Below, in pieces: positions 18,001 through 28,639 of a stretch of DNA of 64,000 bases (the first letter of the stretch is position 1; each line of letters opens with the position of its first letter). Position numbers and translations under genes: made by a program. The notes under the pieces were generated by a model. It saw only the letters and a program-made list of their open reading frames with translations. It searched no databases and was not told where the DNA came from. This stretch comes from Sinomonas humi (GTDB lineage: Bacteria; Actinomycetota; Actinomycetes; Actinomycetales; Micrococcaceae): contig NZ_JTDL01000147.1 of assembly GCF_000802235.1 (NCBI RefSeq), positions 1-64,000 on the forward strand, in the 5' to 3' direction.

Positions 18001-18050
18001 ACCAGCCAGAACACTTTTAGCACTTCTCATCGAACGATGTCCAGACTCGC

Positions 18051-18091
18051 TAGAACACATGTTTGAAAGGTGCCTCCGTGTCCCCTACGGT
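18051..18091 (+). promoter_or_regulatory. lexA promoter with LexA box 2
   Basis: TAGAACACATGTTTGA (18051-18066) matches the LexA consensus with two mismatches. It overlaps a -35 element TTGAAA (18063-18068), which is 17 bases from TACGGT (18086-18091). This gives lexA a leader of about 95 bases and places the operator where it would autorepress the gene. Confidence 0.8.
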
Positions 18092-18191
18092 GGAATCAGC
18101 ATCCAGGCGGGCACCGACAAAATAAGGAGCCCGCGAAGAAGACCACGCAGAGCACGAAGCAGAAGACCGAGAAACGGGAAAGAGGGCACGC

Positions 18192-18902
18192 ATGGCAGGA
18201 GTGGCCAGAGCCGCCAAAGGACTCACGGTGCGCCAGCGGAAGATCCTCGAGACGATCCAGCGCTCGGTCCAGACCAAGGGCTACCCACCGTCGATGCGGG
18301 AGATCGGCGACACTGTCGGCCTTGCAAGCCTCTCAAGCGTGACCCACCAGCTCGCCCAGCTCGAGAAGCTCGGCTACCTCCGCCGCGATCCCAAGCGGCC
18401 CCGGGCCATGGAAGTCCTCATGCCGCTGAACCTCGACGAGCGCCCCCTCACCATGGAGGCCGAGAGCGCGGCACCGGTGCTCGGCGTCGGAGGCATCCCG
18501 GTGGATGACATGGCGAGCGCCGCGGACACCGCGATGGTTCCGCTCGTCGGGCGCATCGCCGCCGGCGGCCCGATCCTCGCCGACCAGGTCGTAGAGGACG
18601 TCATGCCACTCCCCCGGCAGCTCGTGGGCTACGGAGAGCTGTTCATGCTGCGCGTCCGCGGAGATTCGATGATCGACGCGGCCATCTGCGACGGGGACTG
18701 GGTCGTCGTCCGGCGCCAGAACGACGCAGAGAACGGCGATATCGTCGCGGCGCTCCTCGACGACGAGGCGACGGTCAAGACGTTTCGGCAGCGAGATGGC
18801 CACACTTGGCTGCTCCCGCAGAACACCCGCTACGAGCCGATCCTGGGCGACCACGCGACCATCATGGGCCGCGTTGTCTCGGTGCTGCGCTCAGTCGTCT
18901 GA
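18192..18902 (+). CDS. lexA: SOS repressor LexA
   Basis: Transcriptional repressor of the DNA-damage response. The 236-residue protein has a winged helix-turn-helix domain (about 10-75, with [20 protein letters not shown]) and a self-cleaving protease domain. The cleavage site is A124-G125 (GRIAAGGP), the nucleophile S159 (RGDSMIDAA) and the general base K196 (ATVKTF). It is autoregulated through the box at 18051-18066. The tail of the gene overlaps the end of convergent dinG by 12 bases. Confidence 0.97.
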   Translation: MAGVARAAKGLTVRQRKILETIQRSVQTKGYPPSMREIGDTVGLASLSSVTHQLAQLEKLGYLRRDPKRPRAMEVLMPLNLDERPLTMEAESAAPVLGVGGIPVDDMASAADTAMVPLVGRIAAGGPILADQVVEDVMPLPRQLVGYGELFMLRVRGDSMIDAAICDGDWVVVRRQNDAENGDIVAALLDDEATVKTFRQRDGHTWLLPQNTRYEPILGDHATIMGRVVSVLRSVV

Positions 18903-20927
18903 GGCAGCGAGCCGCTCGAGCGCCTTGAGCACGACTGCGCGGTCCGTGGTGCCCCACAAGGGCGGAAGCGCCGAGCGGAGGAACGCGCCGTAGCGTTCCG
19001 TGGCAAGGCGTGAATCGAGCACCGCGACCACCCCGCGGTCCTCCGTGGAGCGGATGAGCCTGCCAGCGCCCTGTGCGAGCCGCACGGCCGCGTGCGAAGC
19101 CGAAACACTCATGAAGCCATTCCCGCCCGCTTGTGCGACGGCGCGCGATCGGGCCGTCGCAAGGGGGTCGTCAGGCCGCGGGAACGGGATGCGGTCGATC
19201 ACCACGAGCCGGCACGAATGACCGGGCACATCGACGCCCTGCCACAGGGACATCGTCCCGAAGAGACAGGTGTCCGGCTCGTCTGCGAACTGCCGTACGA
19301 GGGCGCTCATAGATGACTCGCCCTGGCAGAGGATCGGAACGTCCAGGCGCTCGCGCAGCTCGTCAGCGGCGTCCTCGGCGGCGCGCCGTGACGAGAAGAG
19401 GCAAAGCGCGCCGCCGGAGGACGCCCGGATCAGGGTCTCGAGCTCGTCGATTGCCTCTGCGGATACACCTCGGCCCGGCTTGGGTAGATGGCGCGCAACA
19501 TAGAGGATGCCCTGACGTGGATAGTCGAAGGGAGAACCGACGTCCACGCCGGTCCAGGTCGGGGCGCCCTTGCCGAGGAGGCCTAGCCCTCCGGCGGCGG
19601 GCTCGAACGCGGCCCCGATCGCGAGAGTCGCAGATGTGAGCACCACAGTGTGGTCGGCGAAGAGGCCGTCACGCAGCTTTCCGCCGACGTTGAGGGGCGC
19701 GATGCACAGCGTTGCAGGTGCATCGTCAGCGGGTGCGGAATAACCGGATGCGGGGTCGAACGTCCCGGTTCGCGAGACCCAGATGACCTCTCCCTGGGCC
19801 TCCGCGTCGAGCATCCGCTCGCAGCACTCGAGTACTGCGCTGACCCGGGACCGCGCCACCTGTCGGCCGCCATCGGAGGACTGACCGTCGCCCGGCTTGG
19901 AGTCAGAGAGCGCCGCGCGGCTCGCGTCGCGCAGCAGCACGAGGGCCTGCGCGAGCTCCTCAGTGAGCCCCCGGGCAAGGAGTCCCGTCGGAACATCCGC
20001 CAGCGCGAGCTCGAGCTGAACGGCGGCCGATTGGAGCGCCTCGACCGAGAGGCCGCAGTGGCGGCGCAGGCTGGACGTCGCGGCAGTGGCCATCGCGCTC
20101 GAGAGTTGCCCGCTCACTGCCCCCGTCACGCGGTCCTGGAGCTCATGCGCCTCGTCGACGACCACAATGTCGTGCTCCGGCAGGACGTTGAGCCCCTCGA
20201 AGGCGTTGATCGCGAGCATCGCATGGTTGGTGACCACCAGATCCGCTTCGGCGCCGCGCTGCCGCGCAAGTTCGCTGAAGCACTCGGCGGCCATGGGACA
20301 CCTCTGGGCTCCGAGGCACTCGAGGGCGGTGACCGAGACCTGGCGCCACGCGCGATCCGTGACCCCGGGCACAAGATCGTCACGGTCCCCTGTATCAGTC
20401 TCCTCCGCCCACTCCCGCAGGCGCTTGATCTCGCGCCCGAGCTGGGTTGTTGGACCGGAGCCAGCCGGGTGGGCGACGCCGGTGTCCTCGCCGAGGGCGA
20501 AGAGGGTCCCCTCGCCGCCCTCGTCAGAGGGGAACCCGCCCGAGAGCTTGTGCTTGCACAGATAGTTCGATCGCCCCTTGATGAGGGCGACGTCGACTGG
20601 ATGGTCGAGCTCAGGCGTAATCGCCGAGAGCAGCCGCGGGAGGTCGCGGCCGACGATCTGGGCCTGAAGGGCGAGCGTGGCCGTGGCAACAACAGCGGGC
20701 CGGCCGCTGCTCTGCGCGTGCGCGATGAGCGGCACGAGGTAGGCAAGCGACTTGCCCGTTCCCGTCCCCGCCTGCACAAGCAGGTGTTTGCCCTCGTCGA
20801 TCGAGCGCGCCACGTGCCGCGCCATCTCGTGCTGACCGTCGCGCTGCTGGCCGCCCATCGCCGCAACTGCGACGTCCAGCAGTCGGACAGCGGTCTCCTC
20901 GACCGCGCTCACCCTCACCTCAGTCAT
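18891..20927 (-). CDS. DinG-like ATP-dependent DNA helicase
   Basis: A 678-residue superfamily 2, XPD/DinG-type helicase. Walker A is AGTGTGKS (53-60), the DEAH box is [11 protein letters not shown], and helicase motif VI-like residues lie near QGAGRLIRS. Cysteines in [16 protein letters not shown] and AAECFSEL fit the four ligands of the [4Fe-4S] cluster. Family members unwind D-loops, R-loops and G-quadruplexes with 5'-3' polarity. It overlaps the 3' end of hflX by 8 bases, so it is downstream in the same transcript. Convergent with lexA, but no LexA box precedes this unit. Confidence 0.88.
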   Translation of the reverse strand: MTEVRVSAVEETAVRLLDVAVAAMGGQQRDGQHEMARHVARSIDEGKHLLVQAGTGTGKSLAYLVPLIAHAQSSGRPAVVATATLALQAQIVGRDLPRLLSAITPELDHPVDVALIKGRSNYLCKHKLSGGFPSDEGGEGTLFALGEDTGVAHPAGSGPTTQLGREIKRLREWAEETDTGDRDDLVPGVTDRAWRQVSVTALECLGAQRCPMAAECFSELARQRGAEADLVVTNHAMLAINAFEGLNVLPEHDIVVVDEAHELQDRVTGAVSGQLSSAMATAATSSLRRHCGLSVEALQSAAVQLELALADVPTGLLARGLTEELAQALVLLRDASRAALSDSKPGDGQSSDGGRQVARSRVSAVLECCERMLDAEAQGEVIWVSRTGTFDPASGYSAPADDAPATLCIAPLNVGGKLRDGLFADHTVVLTSATLAIGAAFEPAAGGLGLLGKGAPTWTGVDVGSPFDYPRQGILYVARHLPKPGRGVSAEAIDELETLIRASSGGALCLFSSRRAAEDAADELRERLDVPILCQGESSMSALVRQFADEPDTCLFGTMSLWQGVDVPGHSCRLVVIDRIPFPRPDDPLATARSRAVAQAGGNGFMSVSASHAAVRLAQGAGRLIRSTEDRGVVAVLDSRLATERYGAFLRSALPPLWGTTDRAVVLKALERLAASDD

Positions 20928-22521
20928 CGACGACGAACGGCTCCAACTCCGCAGCGAACTCCTCGCGCACCACTACGCGCGCAACTGTGCCGTCCGCCGT
21001 GTGCTCAAGCGAGCGGATCTCCGAGCTGCTCTCGTGAAGCTTGCTGAGGAGGTCACCCCGGCTGTACGGGATGAGGAGCGTGAGCATGACGTCCGGCCGC
21101 GGGATGGCTGCGCTGATCGTCTGCTTGAGCTCGTCGATTCCGAGGCCGGTCCGCGCCGAGACCACGACGTTGCGCGGCTCGTGCTGACGAAGCCGCTCGA
21201 GGACGAAGGGGTCGGCAGCGTCGGCCTTGTTGAGGACGATGATCTCGGGGATCTTCCGGGCGTCGACCTCCGAGAACACCTCCCGGACAGCGGCGATCTG
21301 GCCCTCCGGATCAGGATGCGACGCGTCGACGACGTGGAGGATCAGGTCCGCGTCGGCGACTTCCTCGAGCGTCGAGCGGAAGGCCTCCACGAGCTGCGTC
21401 GGAAGCGACCGCACGAACCCGACGGTGTCGGAAAGGGTGTACGGAAGGCCATCCGGCGTCTCGGCCCGCCGCACGGTGGGATCCAGGGTCGCGAACAGGG
21501 CGTTCTCCACGAGGACCCCTGCATCCGTGAGCCGGTTGAGCAGTGAAGACTTGCCCGCGTTCGTGTATCCCGCGATCGCGACGGACGGAACTTCGTTGCG
21601 TTTGCGATTGGCCCGCTTCGTCTCACGGGCAGGCTTCATCCCAGCAATCTCTCGCCGAAGCTTGGCCATCCGCGTGCGGATGCGGCGCCGGTCGAGCTCG
21701 ATCTTCGTCTCGCCGGGGCCACGGGAGCCGATCCCACCGCCCGCGGCGCCGACTCGACCGCCCGCCTGGCGGGACATCGATTCGCCCCAGCCGCGGAGGC
21801 GCGGGAGCAGGTACTCGAGCTGGGCGAGTTCGACCTGGGCCTTGCCTTCGCGGCTCTTGGCATGCTGGGCGAAGATGTCGAGGATGAGTGCCGTCCGGTC
21901 GATGACCTTGACCTTGACGATGTCCTCGAGTCCGCGCCGCTGCGACGGCGACAGTTCCGAGTCGACGATCACAGTGTCTGCGCCGGTCGAGTAGACGATG
22001 TCTTTGAGCTCCTGCGCCTTGCCCGAGCCGAGGAACGTCCCCGCGTCCGGCTTGAGCCGGCGCTGGACAATACCGTCTAGCACCTCCGAGCCCGCGGTCT
22101 CGGCGAGCGCCGCGAGCTCCTGAAGGGAGTTCTCGGCGTCTTCGAGACTGCCCTCGCTCCACAGGCCCGCCAGCACGACGCGCTCGAGGCGCAGCTGCCG
22201 GTATTCGACCTCGGTTACATCCTCGAGTTCTGTCGAGAGGCCCGCGGTGCGGCGGAGGGCCCTGCGCTCTTCGAGGTCGCGCTGTTCGCCGTCGTACTCG
22301 CCGTGTTCGTCGTCGAGTTCGGACAGCGCAAGAGCCTTGCCGCTCGTGAGGCCCCCGCGGCGAGCGGACGGTGCGCGGTCGCCGTTGTCCTCCGCTCGGT
22401 GGCCCGCGCCCTTGGCGGCGGCTGCCTCCTCCTTCGCGAGGATCCGGTCGATGACGGCCTGAATGTCCTGGGCGCTCAGGTCCTGCGGCTGCGGCTCGCG
22501 CGCGGCGTCGTGGTTGGTCAT
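20920..22521 (-). CDS. hflX: GTPase HflX
   Basis: A ribosome-associated GTPase that rescues stalled or heat-damaged 50S subunits. The 533-residue product has an N-terminal HflX domain (about 150-300) with a glycine-rich loop, then a G domain: G1 GYTNAGKSSLLNRLT, G3 DTVGFVRSLP and G4 NKAD. The first 100 residues are acidic and variable. The ATG at 22521 has AAGGAG 7 bases upstream; the frame is open a further 22 codons but lacks such a site. TATTCT at 22549-22554 is a possible -10. Confidence 0.94.
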   Translation of the reverse strand: MTNHDAAREPQPQDLSAQDIQAVIDRILAKEEAAAAKGAGHRAEDNGDRAPSARRGGLTSGKALALSELDDEHGEYDGEQRDLEERRALRRTAGLSTELEDVTEVEYRQLRLERVVLAGLWSEGSLEDAENSLQELAALAETAGSEVLDGIVQRRLKPDAGTFLGSGKAQELKDIVYSTGADTVIVDSELSPSQRRGLEDIVKVKVIDRTALILDIFAQHAKSREGKAQVELAQLEYLLPRLRGWGESMSRQAGGRVGAAGGGIGSRGPGETKIELDRRRIRTRMAKLRREIAGMKPARETKRANRKRNEVPSVAIAGYTNAGKSSLLNRLTDAGVLVENALFATLDPTVRRAETPDGLPYTLSDTVGFVRSLPTQLVEAFRSTLEEVADADLILHVVDASHPDPEGQIAAVREVFSEVDARKIPEIIVLNKADAADPFVLERLRQHEPRNVVVSARTGLGIDELKQTISAAIPRPDVMLTLLIPYSRGDLLSKLHESSSEIRSLEHTADGTVARVVVREEFAAELEPFVVDD

Positions 22522-22702
22522 GTTCTCCTTCGTCGGGAAGTCCTTTCCAGAATAGTTCTCAGGGGTGACAGAAGAGAGGTCACGCATAAGGCGTCTCCAT
22601 GGGTTCGTCCTGTTGAGCCCGGCCGGAACGAGATCGACGGCGGGGCGTTGGCCAGCGGGAAGGGGTGGCTACTTGAACAGGCGCATGGATCTATTCTACT
22701 TG

Positions 22703-23329
22703 ATGATGGAACCCGCCCACTATTTCAACGCTCAGCCGGACGTGCCCGACGTACGGCGCCCCCTCGCCGTCGTCCTCGAAGGAGCCGAGCGCGCTCTCGA
22801 GACCTCGTCGGGCATCTTCAGCCCGGATGGGGTGGACAAGGGTACGGCCGTGCTGCTCGCGGAAGTCCCCGACCCCGCGCCGGAAGGCAACCTGCTCGAC
22901 GTCGGGTGCGGTTGGGGGCCGATCGCCCTCACGATGGCGCTGCGCTCTCCCGGTGCGACCGTGCACGCCGTCGACGTCAACGAGCGAAGCCTCTCGCTCA
23001 CGGCGGCCAACGCAGGAAGGCTGGGGCTCGCCAACATCCGTGCGGCTCTTCCCGAAGACGTGCCAGCTGATTTGCGGTTCTCCACGATCTGGTCCAACCC
23101 GCCGATCCGAATCGGCAAGCAGGCCCTGCACGAGCTGCTCCTTCAGTGGCTCCCCCGTCTCGAGGTGGGCGGGGAGGCATGGCTCGTCGTGCAGAAGAAC
23201 CTCGGCGCCGATTCGCTTCAGCGCTGGCTTGCGGACACCCTCGGCGGGGCGTACGACGTCGGCCGCGAAGCCACGTCGAAGGGCTTCCGGATTCTCCGGG
23301 TCACCCGGGGAGGAGAGGGCAGCTCCTAG
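22703..23329 (+). CDS. RsmC-like class I SAM methyltransferase
   Basis: A 208-residue Rossmann-fold methyltransferase. Motif I is LLDVGCGWGPIA and the catalytic motif IV is WSNPPIRIGK, the NPP(F/I) type used by rRNA guanine-N2 methyltransferases (RsmC/RsmD-like). It lacks the duplicated N-terminal half of RsmC. The start is chosen from the adjacent ATG codons at 22703 and 22706 because TATTCT (22692-22697) lies 5 and 8 bases upstream; the frame is open to 22565 without plausible homology. Its stop overlaps the end of convergent dapF. Confidence 0.82.
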   Translation: MMEPAHYFNAQPDVPDVRRPLAVVLEGAERALETSSGIFSPDGVDKGTAVLLAEVPDPAPEGNLLDVGCGWGPIALTMALRSPGATVHAVDVNERSLSLTAANAGRLGLANIRAALPEDVPADLRFSTIWSNPPIRIGKQALHELLLQWLPRLEVGGEAWLVVQKNLGADSLQRWLADTLGGAYDVGREATSKGFRILRVTRGGEGSS

Positions 23330-24276
23330 CCGAGAGAGCCGTGCGCGACGATCACGGCGGGACCGCTGAGCTCGACGTGCTCGGTCCCTTCAGGGGCGGT
23401 CACGAACGCGACCTGCACGGTTCCCCCCGGAACGCGCACGTCCCAGCGGCTCGGTGCGCCTGCGCCGGCCCAGTGGCGGATCGCTACCGCGGCAGCGCAG
23501 GCGCCGGTTCCACAGGACTGCGTCTCCCCCACCCCCCGCTCGTGCACGCGCATCGCGATGCTTCCGATCCCGTCGCGAACGAGCGGCTCCGCGGGCACGA
23601 CGAACTCGACGTTCGTTCCGTGCGGCGGCACCGGCTCGACCTTCGGCGAGTCGAACAGCCGGAGCCTCTCGAGCTCTGCATCCTCGGCGAGGGCAACGAC
23701 GGTGTGGGGGTTCCCCATGCTCACGCTCAGCGCGGGACGGGAGACATCGAGTCCGTCAGCGGTGACGAGGGAGTCCCCCGCCTCTGCTTCCGCCTGCGCA
23801 GGGTGAATGAACTGCCACGGCCCCATATCGACCGCGAAGCCTCCGTCGCGGCGTTCCACGCGCTTCACCCCCGCGCGCGTGCCGACAGGCAGCGTGCCTC
23901 CGGGCTCGAGGTCGACGAGCCCCTGATCGAGCAGGAACGCCACGAAGACACGGACACCGTTGCCGCACATCTCGGATACGGAGCCGTCGGCGTTGCGGTA
24001 GTCCATGAACCACACGGCGTCGGGATCCTCCGCGAGGATCTCACGGCCCTCCGGAAGCTGCTCCGAGCGCACCGCCCTGATGAGGCCGTCTGCCCCGATG
24101 CCCAGATGCCGATCGCAGAGCGCTGCTGCCTGGACGGCTGTGACATCGCGGATGCCGTCGGGATCGGCGATGAGGACGAAATCGTTTCCGGTCCCGTGGC
24201 CCTTTGCGAACGGGAGCCCTGCAAGCTCAGCGAGCGGGCGCGCGGCGAAGATCAAGGAATCTGGGGCGGCGGTCAT
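23326..24276 (-). CDS. dapF: Diaminopimelate epimerase
   Basis: Converts LL- to meso-diaminopimelate for peptidoglycan and lysine. The 316-residue enzyme has both active-site cysteines: in MCGNGVRVF and in the C-terminal [10 protein letters not shown]. The N-terminus [14 protein letters not shown] is typical. The ATG overlaps the miaA stop by 4 bases (ATGA); the frame runs 31 codons further inside miaA without homology. It is the last gene of miaB-miaA-dapF. Confidence 0.96.
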   Translation of the reverse strand: MTAAPDSLIFAARPLAELAGLPFAKGHGTGNDFVLIADPDGIRDVTAVQAAALCDRHLGIGADGLIRAVRSEQLPEGREILAEDPDAVWFMDYRNADGSVSEMCGNGVRVFVAFLLDQGLVDLEPGGTLPVGTRAGVKRVERRDGGFAVDMGPWQFIHPAQAEAEAGDSLVTADGLDVSRPALSVSMGNPHTVVALAEDAELERLRLFDSPKVEPVPPHGTNVEFVVPAEPLVRDGIGSIAMRVHERGVGETQSCGTGACAAAVAIRHWAGAGAPSRWDVRVPGGTVQVAFVTAPEGTEHVELSGPAVIVAHGSLG

Positions 24277-25220
24277 GCGTCTAGAATACCGACGCCCCCT
24301 GCGGAACCCGTCGACGAGACGAGGGCGAGCGCGGCGGCCACGACGTCGGGGCGAAGGGCATCGAGCCACTGGACTCTGGGATCCGCACGGAACCAGGTCA
24401 CCTGTCGTCGGGCGAACTGGCGGGTCGCGATGATGGTCTCCTCAGCAGCTTCCTCTGCTGTGGCCTCGCCGTCGAGCACCCGCAGGAACTGCGCATAGCC
24501 GAGCGCACGCGAGGCGGTGCGTCCCTCGCGGAGGCCTTCGCCCTCGAGCCTCCGCACCTCGTCTACGAGTCCCGCCCGCACCATGCCGCGGACTCGCTCG
24601 GCGAGCCGACTGTGCAGGGAGGGGCGGTCCATGTCCAAGCCGATCTGCAAGGTCGGCTGCACATACTCCCGCCGCGGCATGAAGGAACTGAACGGCCGTC
24701 CGGTCACCTCGCGGACCTCGAGAGCCCGGATGATCCGCCGCGCGTCCCGAAGTCGGGACGCCGACTCCGGATCGATCTCCTGGAGTCGCCTCGCGAGGGC
24801 CCCGATTCCCTCGCTCTCCGCCTCCTTCTCGAGCCGGGCGCGGACTGCCGGATCGGTTCCGGGAAACTCGAGGACATCGGTCGCCGCCCGCACGTAGAGG
24901 CCAGAACCACCTGCGAGGATGGCCCGGCGGCCCCTTGAATGGATGTCCTCGATCGCGGCGCGCGCGGCGGTCTGGAAGGCCGAGACACTCGCGTCCTCGT
25001 GCACGTCAAGGATGTCGAGGAGGTGGTGGGGAACACCCCGACGCTCTTCGACCGAGAGTTTCGCCGTCCCGATGTCCATGCCCCGGTAGAACTGCATCGA
25101 GTCGGTATTCACGATCTCCCCATCCAGAGCCAAGGCCAGCTCCACGGCGAGATCCGACTTGCCCGTGCCAGTGGGACCGACGACGGCGATCACCGGCCCG
25201 GGCGACTCGCCTCGATCCAC
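24273..25220 (-). CDS. miaA: tRNA dimethylallyltransferase
   Basis: Adds the dimethylallyl group to A37 of tRNAs that read UNN codons. The 315-residue protein has the P-loop GPTGTGKS near residue 15, [17 protein letters not shown] and [11 protein letters not shown], all diagnostic for MiaA. It starts 3 bases after miaB, the next enzyme on the same base, and overlaps dapF. Confidence 0.97.
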   Translation of the reverse strand: MDRGESPGPVIAVVGPTGTGKSDLAVELALALDGEIVNTDSMQFYRGMDIGTAKLSVEERRGVPHHLLDILDVHEDASVSAFQTAARAAIEDIHSRGRRAILAGGSGLYVRAATDVLEFPGTDPAVRARLEKEAESEGIGALARRLQEIDPESASRLRDARRIIRALEVREVTGRPFSSFMPRREYVQPTLQIGLDMDRPSLHSRLAERVRGMVRAGLVDEVRRLEGEGLREGRTASRALGYAQFLRVLDGEATAEEAAEETIIATRQFARRQVTWFRADPRVQWLDALRPDVVAAALALVSSTGSAGGVGILDA

Positions 25221-25223
25221 TGG

Positions 25224-26741
25224 CTATCCCGCATGCAAAGGAAGCGAGGGCATTCCGAGGCTCACAGCGGCCCGCGTTGCCGACGCCGTCGCCGCCGTTC
25301 CCGGGTTGGGGGCGCCGCACGAGTCCGCTTGGGCTCGATCCCAAGCATCGCCGGCGCGCGAGCGGCGCACTGAATACTCCTCGGGTCGCGGATCCGCGAT
25401 GAGGTGATGAGGCGCGGCCTCGGTCACGCTGAGGCGCACAAGATCGCCGGGGCGCGGTTCCTCGGCACCGGCGGGAACGGTGAAATGGACGAGCCTATGA
25501 TCTTTCGCGCGTCCCGAGAGCCGGTGGGTCTCCCCCGCCTTGCGGCCGCTCTGAGCTGTCACGAGGAGCTCGACCTCGCGGCCCACCTGGCGCGCGTTCT
25601 CCTCCTCGGAGATGCGTTCCTGCAAGGCGATGAGGCGCTCATAGCGCTCCTGGACGACGGCCTTGGGGAGCTGCCCGGGCATCTCGGCGGCCGGAGTGCC
25701 TGGCCGCTTCGAGTACTGGAATGTGAAGGCGCTCGAGAAGCGCGCGCGTTCGACGACGTCGAGGGTCGCCTGGAAGTCCTCCTCGGTCTCCCCTGGGAAC
25801 CCGACGATGATGTCGGTCGTGATCGCCGCGTGAGGGATCCGCTCGCGGACCCGGTCGAGGATTCCAAGGAATCTGGACGAACGGTACGAACGCCGCATTG
25901 CGCGGAGCAAACGGTCCGAGCCCGACTGGAGCGGCATGTGCAGCTGCGGCATGACGTTCGGCGTTTCAGCCATCGCCTCGATCACGTCATCGGTAAAGGC
26001 CGCCGGATGCGGGCTCGTGAAGCGCACTCGCTCGAGTCCTCGGATCTCGCCGCATGCGCGCAGGAGCTTGCCGAACGCGAGCCTGTCGCCGAACTCGACG
26101 CCATACGAGTTCACGTTCTGACCCAGCAGTGTGACCTCGATGGCGCCGTCGTCCACGAGTGCCTGGATCTCGGCCAGGATCTCGCCCGGGCGCCGATCGC
26201 GCTCCTTGCCTCGGAGGCTGGGGACGATGCAGAACGTGCACGTGTTGTTGCAGCCCACAGAGATGGACACCCAGCCGCTGTAGACCGAATCGCGCTTGGT
26301 CGGCAGCGTCGAAGGAAAGACTTCCAAAGATTCAAGGATCTCGAGTTGGGCCTCGTGATTGTGCCGCGAGCGTTCAAGCAGCGCGGGAAGAGCGCCGACG
26401 TTGTGAGTTCCGAAGACGGCATCGACCCAAGGCGCCTTCTCGAGGATCGTGTCCCGATCCTTCTGGGCGAGGCAGCCTCCGACCGCGATCTGCATGCCGG
26501 GGTGCCGGTCCTTTACGGGCCGGAGCTGGCCGAGGTTGCCGTACAGGCGGTTGTCGGCGTTCTCCCGTACGGCACAGGTGTTGAAGACCACGACGTCCGG
26601 TTCGGTCCCCTCCTCGGCCCGGACGTAGCCCGCAGCCTCGAGAAGACCCGACATGCGCTCGGAGTCATGGACGTTCATCTGGCAGCCGAACGTGCGCACT
26701 TCGTAGCTGCGCGGGCTGCTCTCGTCGATCGTGGAACTCAC
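25224..26741 (-). CDS. miaB: tRNA-2-methylthio-N6-dimethylallyladenosine synthase
   Basis: Radical SAM methylthiotransferase that completes ms2i6A37 after MiaA. The N-terminal UPF0004 domain holds the three cluster cysteines (CQMNVH, CAVREN, GGCLAQ). The radical SAM motif is [13 protein letters not shown] domain follows (about 390-455). The 505-residue product ends in about 45 residues rich in Ala, Thr and Pro beyond TRAM, with no recognised function. The gene heads miaB-miaA-dapF. Confidence 0.96.
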   Translation of the reverse strand: MSSTIDESSPRSYEVRTFGCQMNVHDSERMSGLLEAAGYVRAEEGTEPDVVVFNTCAVRENADNRLYGNLGQLRPVKDRHPGMQIAVGGCLAQKDRDTILEKAPWVDAVFGTHNVGALPALLERSRHNHEAQLEILESLEVFPSTLPTKRDSVYSGWVSISVGCNNTCTFCIVPSLRGKERDRRPGEILAEIQALVDDGAIEVTLLGQNVNSYGVEFGDRLAFGKLLRACGEIRGLERVRFTSPHPAAFTDDVIEAMAETPNVMPQLHMPLQSGSDRLLRAMRRSYRSSRFLGILDRVRERIPHAAITTDIIVGFPGETEEDFQATLDVVERARFSSAFTFQYSKRPGTPAAEMPGQLPKAVVQERYERLIALQERISEEENARQVGREVELLVTAQSGRKAGETHRLSGRAKDHRLVHFTVPAGAEEPRPGDLVRLSVTEAAPHHLIADPRPEEYSVRRSRAGDAWDRAQADSCGAPNPGTAATASATRAAVSLGMPSLPLHAG

Positions 26742-26778
26742 CCATCAAGGGTACCGGTCGCCTGAGCGTGGCTGGTGA

Positions 26779-28065
26779 TCAGTACCAGCTGTTCGAGACC
26801 TCGTGCGCCCAAGCGTTGCAGGGGCTTCCGTATCGGTCTTGGATGTAGCCGAGACCCCAGTTGATCTGGGTCCGGTAGTTCGTGAGCCAGTCCGCGCCGG
26901 CCGATTCGTACTTCGACGCCGGCAGCGCCTGCGCCACGCCGTAAGCACCGCTCGAGGGGTTGGTCGCGTCCGTCATCCAGCTCGACTCCCGCGTCCACAG
27001 CTGCAGCAGGCATTGGAACTGCGAACCGTCCCAGCCGTAGCCGCCGATCTGTGACGAAGCATAGGCCTGAGCTCCTGCGGGGTCGTCCGTGACCGATCCG
27101 ACTCCCGGGCTCACGACTGTCGGCGCCGACTGCACCTGGACCTGGACCGGCACTTGAGCCGACGCAGCGGCTGCGGCAGCCTGCTGCTGTTGCTGCTGCA
27201 GGAGCGCGGCCTGCTGTTGCTGCTGCTGGAGGAGGGCGGCTTGCTGCGCAGCCGCCTCCTCCGCCGCCTTCCGCTTGGCCTCCTGTGCCGCCTCATACGC
27301 GGCGAGAGCCTGCTGCCCCTGTTCGTACTTCTGCTCAACGGTTGTCGAGGTTCCCTTGAGATCTGCGAGCTGAGCGGTCATAGTGCTCTGCTGCTGCTGC
27401 GTCTGGGACACGACTTGCTCGGCGTGCTGCTGGGCGGCTTGCGCCACGCCGAACGCCTGCTTGGCCGCATCCGAGAGCTTCGCGAGGGCGTCCTCGGCCG
27501 CGCTCGACTGAGCCTGGGCCTGAGCCGCGTTGTTCGCGGCGCTCTGGTAGTCGGCGACGGCTTTGGCCGCTTGGTCGCCGAGGATCTGCAGGGTACCCAA
27601 GCGATCGAGTCCGTCCGGCTGATTGAGAACCGAGAAGGCATCGAGGGCGCCCGAGGGTGTACCGCCGGTGTACGCAGCCGCGGCGATGCGGCCCGCCGCC
27701 TGCTTGCTTGCGTCGCGGTCCTTGATCCGCTGCTGGGTGACTTGCTGAAGAGCATCGACGATCTTCTGCTGGTTCTTCACCGCCAAGTCGGCCTTCGCGT
27801 AGGCCGCGCCCGCGGCCACGGCCTTCGCCGACGCGTCCGCCGCGGTCGCTTGCACAGACGAGAGGAGGCCGTTGATCTTGTCGACCTCGGCTTGGGCAGC
27901 AGCGACGTTTGCCTTGGCAGCCTGCACATCGGCCCACGTGGGGAACCCCGTTGGGGGACCATCGTCGGCGACGGCAGATGGCGCAGCAAAGCTCAGCACC
28001 AGGAAGGCGCTGACCGTGGCCGCAAGGGCTGACTGGCGCAGTCGGATGGCTGTTTGACGTCGCAT
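26779..28065 (-). CDS. Secreted coiled-coil protein with lytic-transglycosylase-like domain
   Basis: A 428-residue exported protein. A signal peptide (about 1-34, cut near AVADDG) precedes a long Ala/Gln-rich coiled coil (about 45-290), two near-identical LLQQQQQQAA tracts, a short Val/Gln linker and a C-terminal domain (about 335-428). That domain has WTRESSW, with a likely catalytic Glu, and SGAYGVAQALPASK, the pattern of lysozyme-like transglycosylases and aggregation-promoting-factor proteins. A coiled coil plus a wall hydrolase resembles RipA/PcsB-type wall remodelling proteins; that role is inference. Confidence 0.8.
   Translation of the reverse strand: MRRQTAIRLRQSALAATVSAFLVLSFAAPSAVADDGPPTGFPTWADVQAAKANVAAAQAEVDKINGLLSSVQATAADASAKAVAAGAAYAKADLAVKNQQKIVDALQQVTQQRIKDRDASKQAAGRIAAAAYTGGTPSGALDAFSVLNQPDGLDRLGTLQILGDQAAKAVADYQSAANNAAQAQAQSSAAEDALAKLSDAAKQAFGVAQAAQQHAEQVVSQTQQQQSTMTAQLADLKGTSTTVEQKYEQGQQALAAYEAAQEAKRKAAEEAAAQQAALLQQQQQQAALLQQQQQQAAAAAASAQVPVQVQVQSAPTVVSPGVGSVTDDPAGAQAYASSQIGGYGWDGSQFQCLLQLWTRESSWMTDATNPSSGAYGVAQALPASKYESAGADWLTNYRTQINWGLGYIQDRYGSPCNAWAHEVSNSWY
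27178..27240. repeat. Two-copy CTG-rich repeat encoding poly-Gln tracts
   Basis: Two copies of about 30 bases, each starting GCCTGCTG and containing runs of CTG/TTG triplets, encode two LLQQQQQQ segments in the secreted coiled-coil protein. Such triplet runs are prone to length change by slippage. Confidence 0.7.
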
Positions 28066-28120
28066 ACTGCCTCAGAGTATTGAGGTTCTGCAACCGTTCA
28101 GTCCACGCACCACGCCCAAT

Positions 28121-28636
28121 TCACGGGTTATTCTCAGCGTCGAGCACCTCGGAAACCACGCGGAAGGCCCTCCCCGGCGGATGGCCCTTGCGCGCCAGCA
28201 TCCCCACAAGCCGTCGAAGTTCTCGGTCCCGAGCCGTCAGATCCCCCGTATCGAACGGCCGCCTCCGCCGTTCCACGAGAGCACGGGCGGCACTCAACTC
28301 CTCGTCGTCGTCAAGCTCGGAAAGGGCCGCTTCGGCAACCGGACCATCGATGCCCTTAGAGGCGAGTTCCCGGCGAAGAGCGGACTTCGACAGACCTTTT
28401 GTAGCGAAACGACTTCGGACCCACATCTCGGCGAAGGCTGTGTCGTCGATGAGCCCAATATCCTCAAATCGATCGAGCAGCGCCACAGCCACGTCCTCGG
28501 GAACGCGGCGATCCCGAAGTTTGATCGCAAGTTGATGCTTGCTCCTCGGCCCCAGCGTGAGTTGCCGGAGGAGGATCGCGCGCGCGACCGACTCGGGGTC
28601 GGCTTCGCGGTCCTCCTCCGGTGCAGTTCCGGTCAA
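28121..28636 (-). CDS. recX: Regulatory protein RecX
   Basis: A 171-residue all-helical RecX made of three-helix repeats (RAILLRQLTLGPRSKHQL near 20, then VALLDRFEDIGLIDDTAFAE). It binds inside the RecA filament and limits recombinase activity. It starts 3 bases after the recA stop, so the two are co-transcribed under the LexA-controlled recA promoter, as in mycobacteria. Confidence 0.94.
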   Translation of the reverse strand: MTGTAPEEDREADPESVARAILLRQLTLGPRSKHQLAIKLRDRRVPEDVAVALLDRFEDIGLIDDTAFAEMWVRSRFATKGLSKSALRRELASKGIDGPVAEAALSELDDDEELSAARALVERRRRPFDTGDLTARDRELRRLVGMLARKGHPPGRAFRVVSEVLDAENNP

Positions 28637-28639
28637 GGA

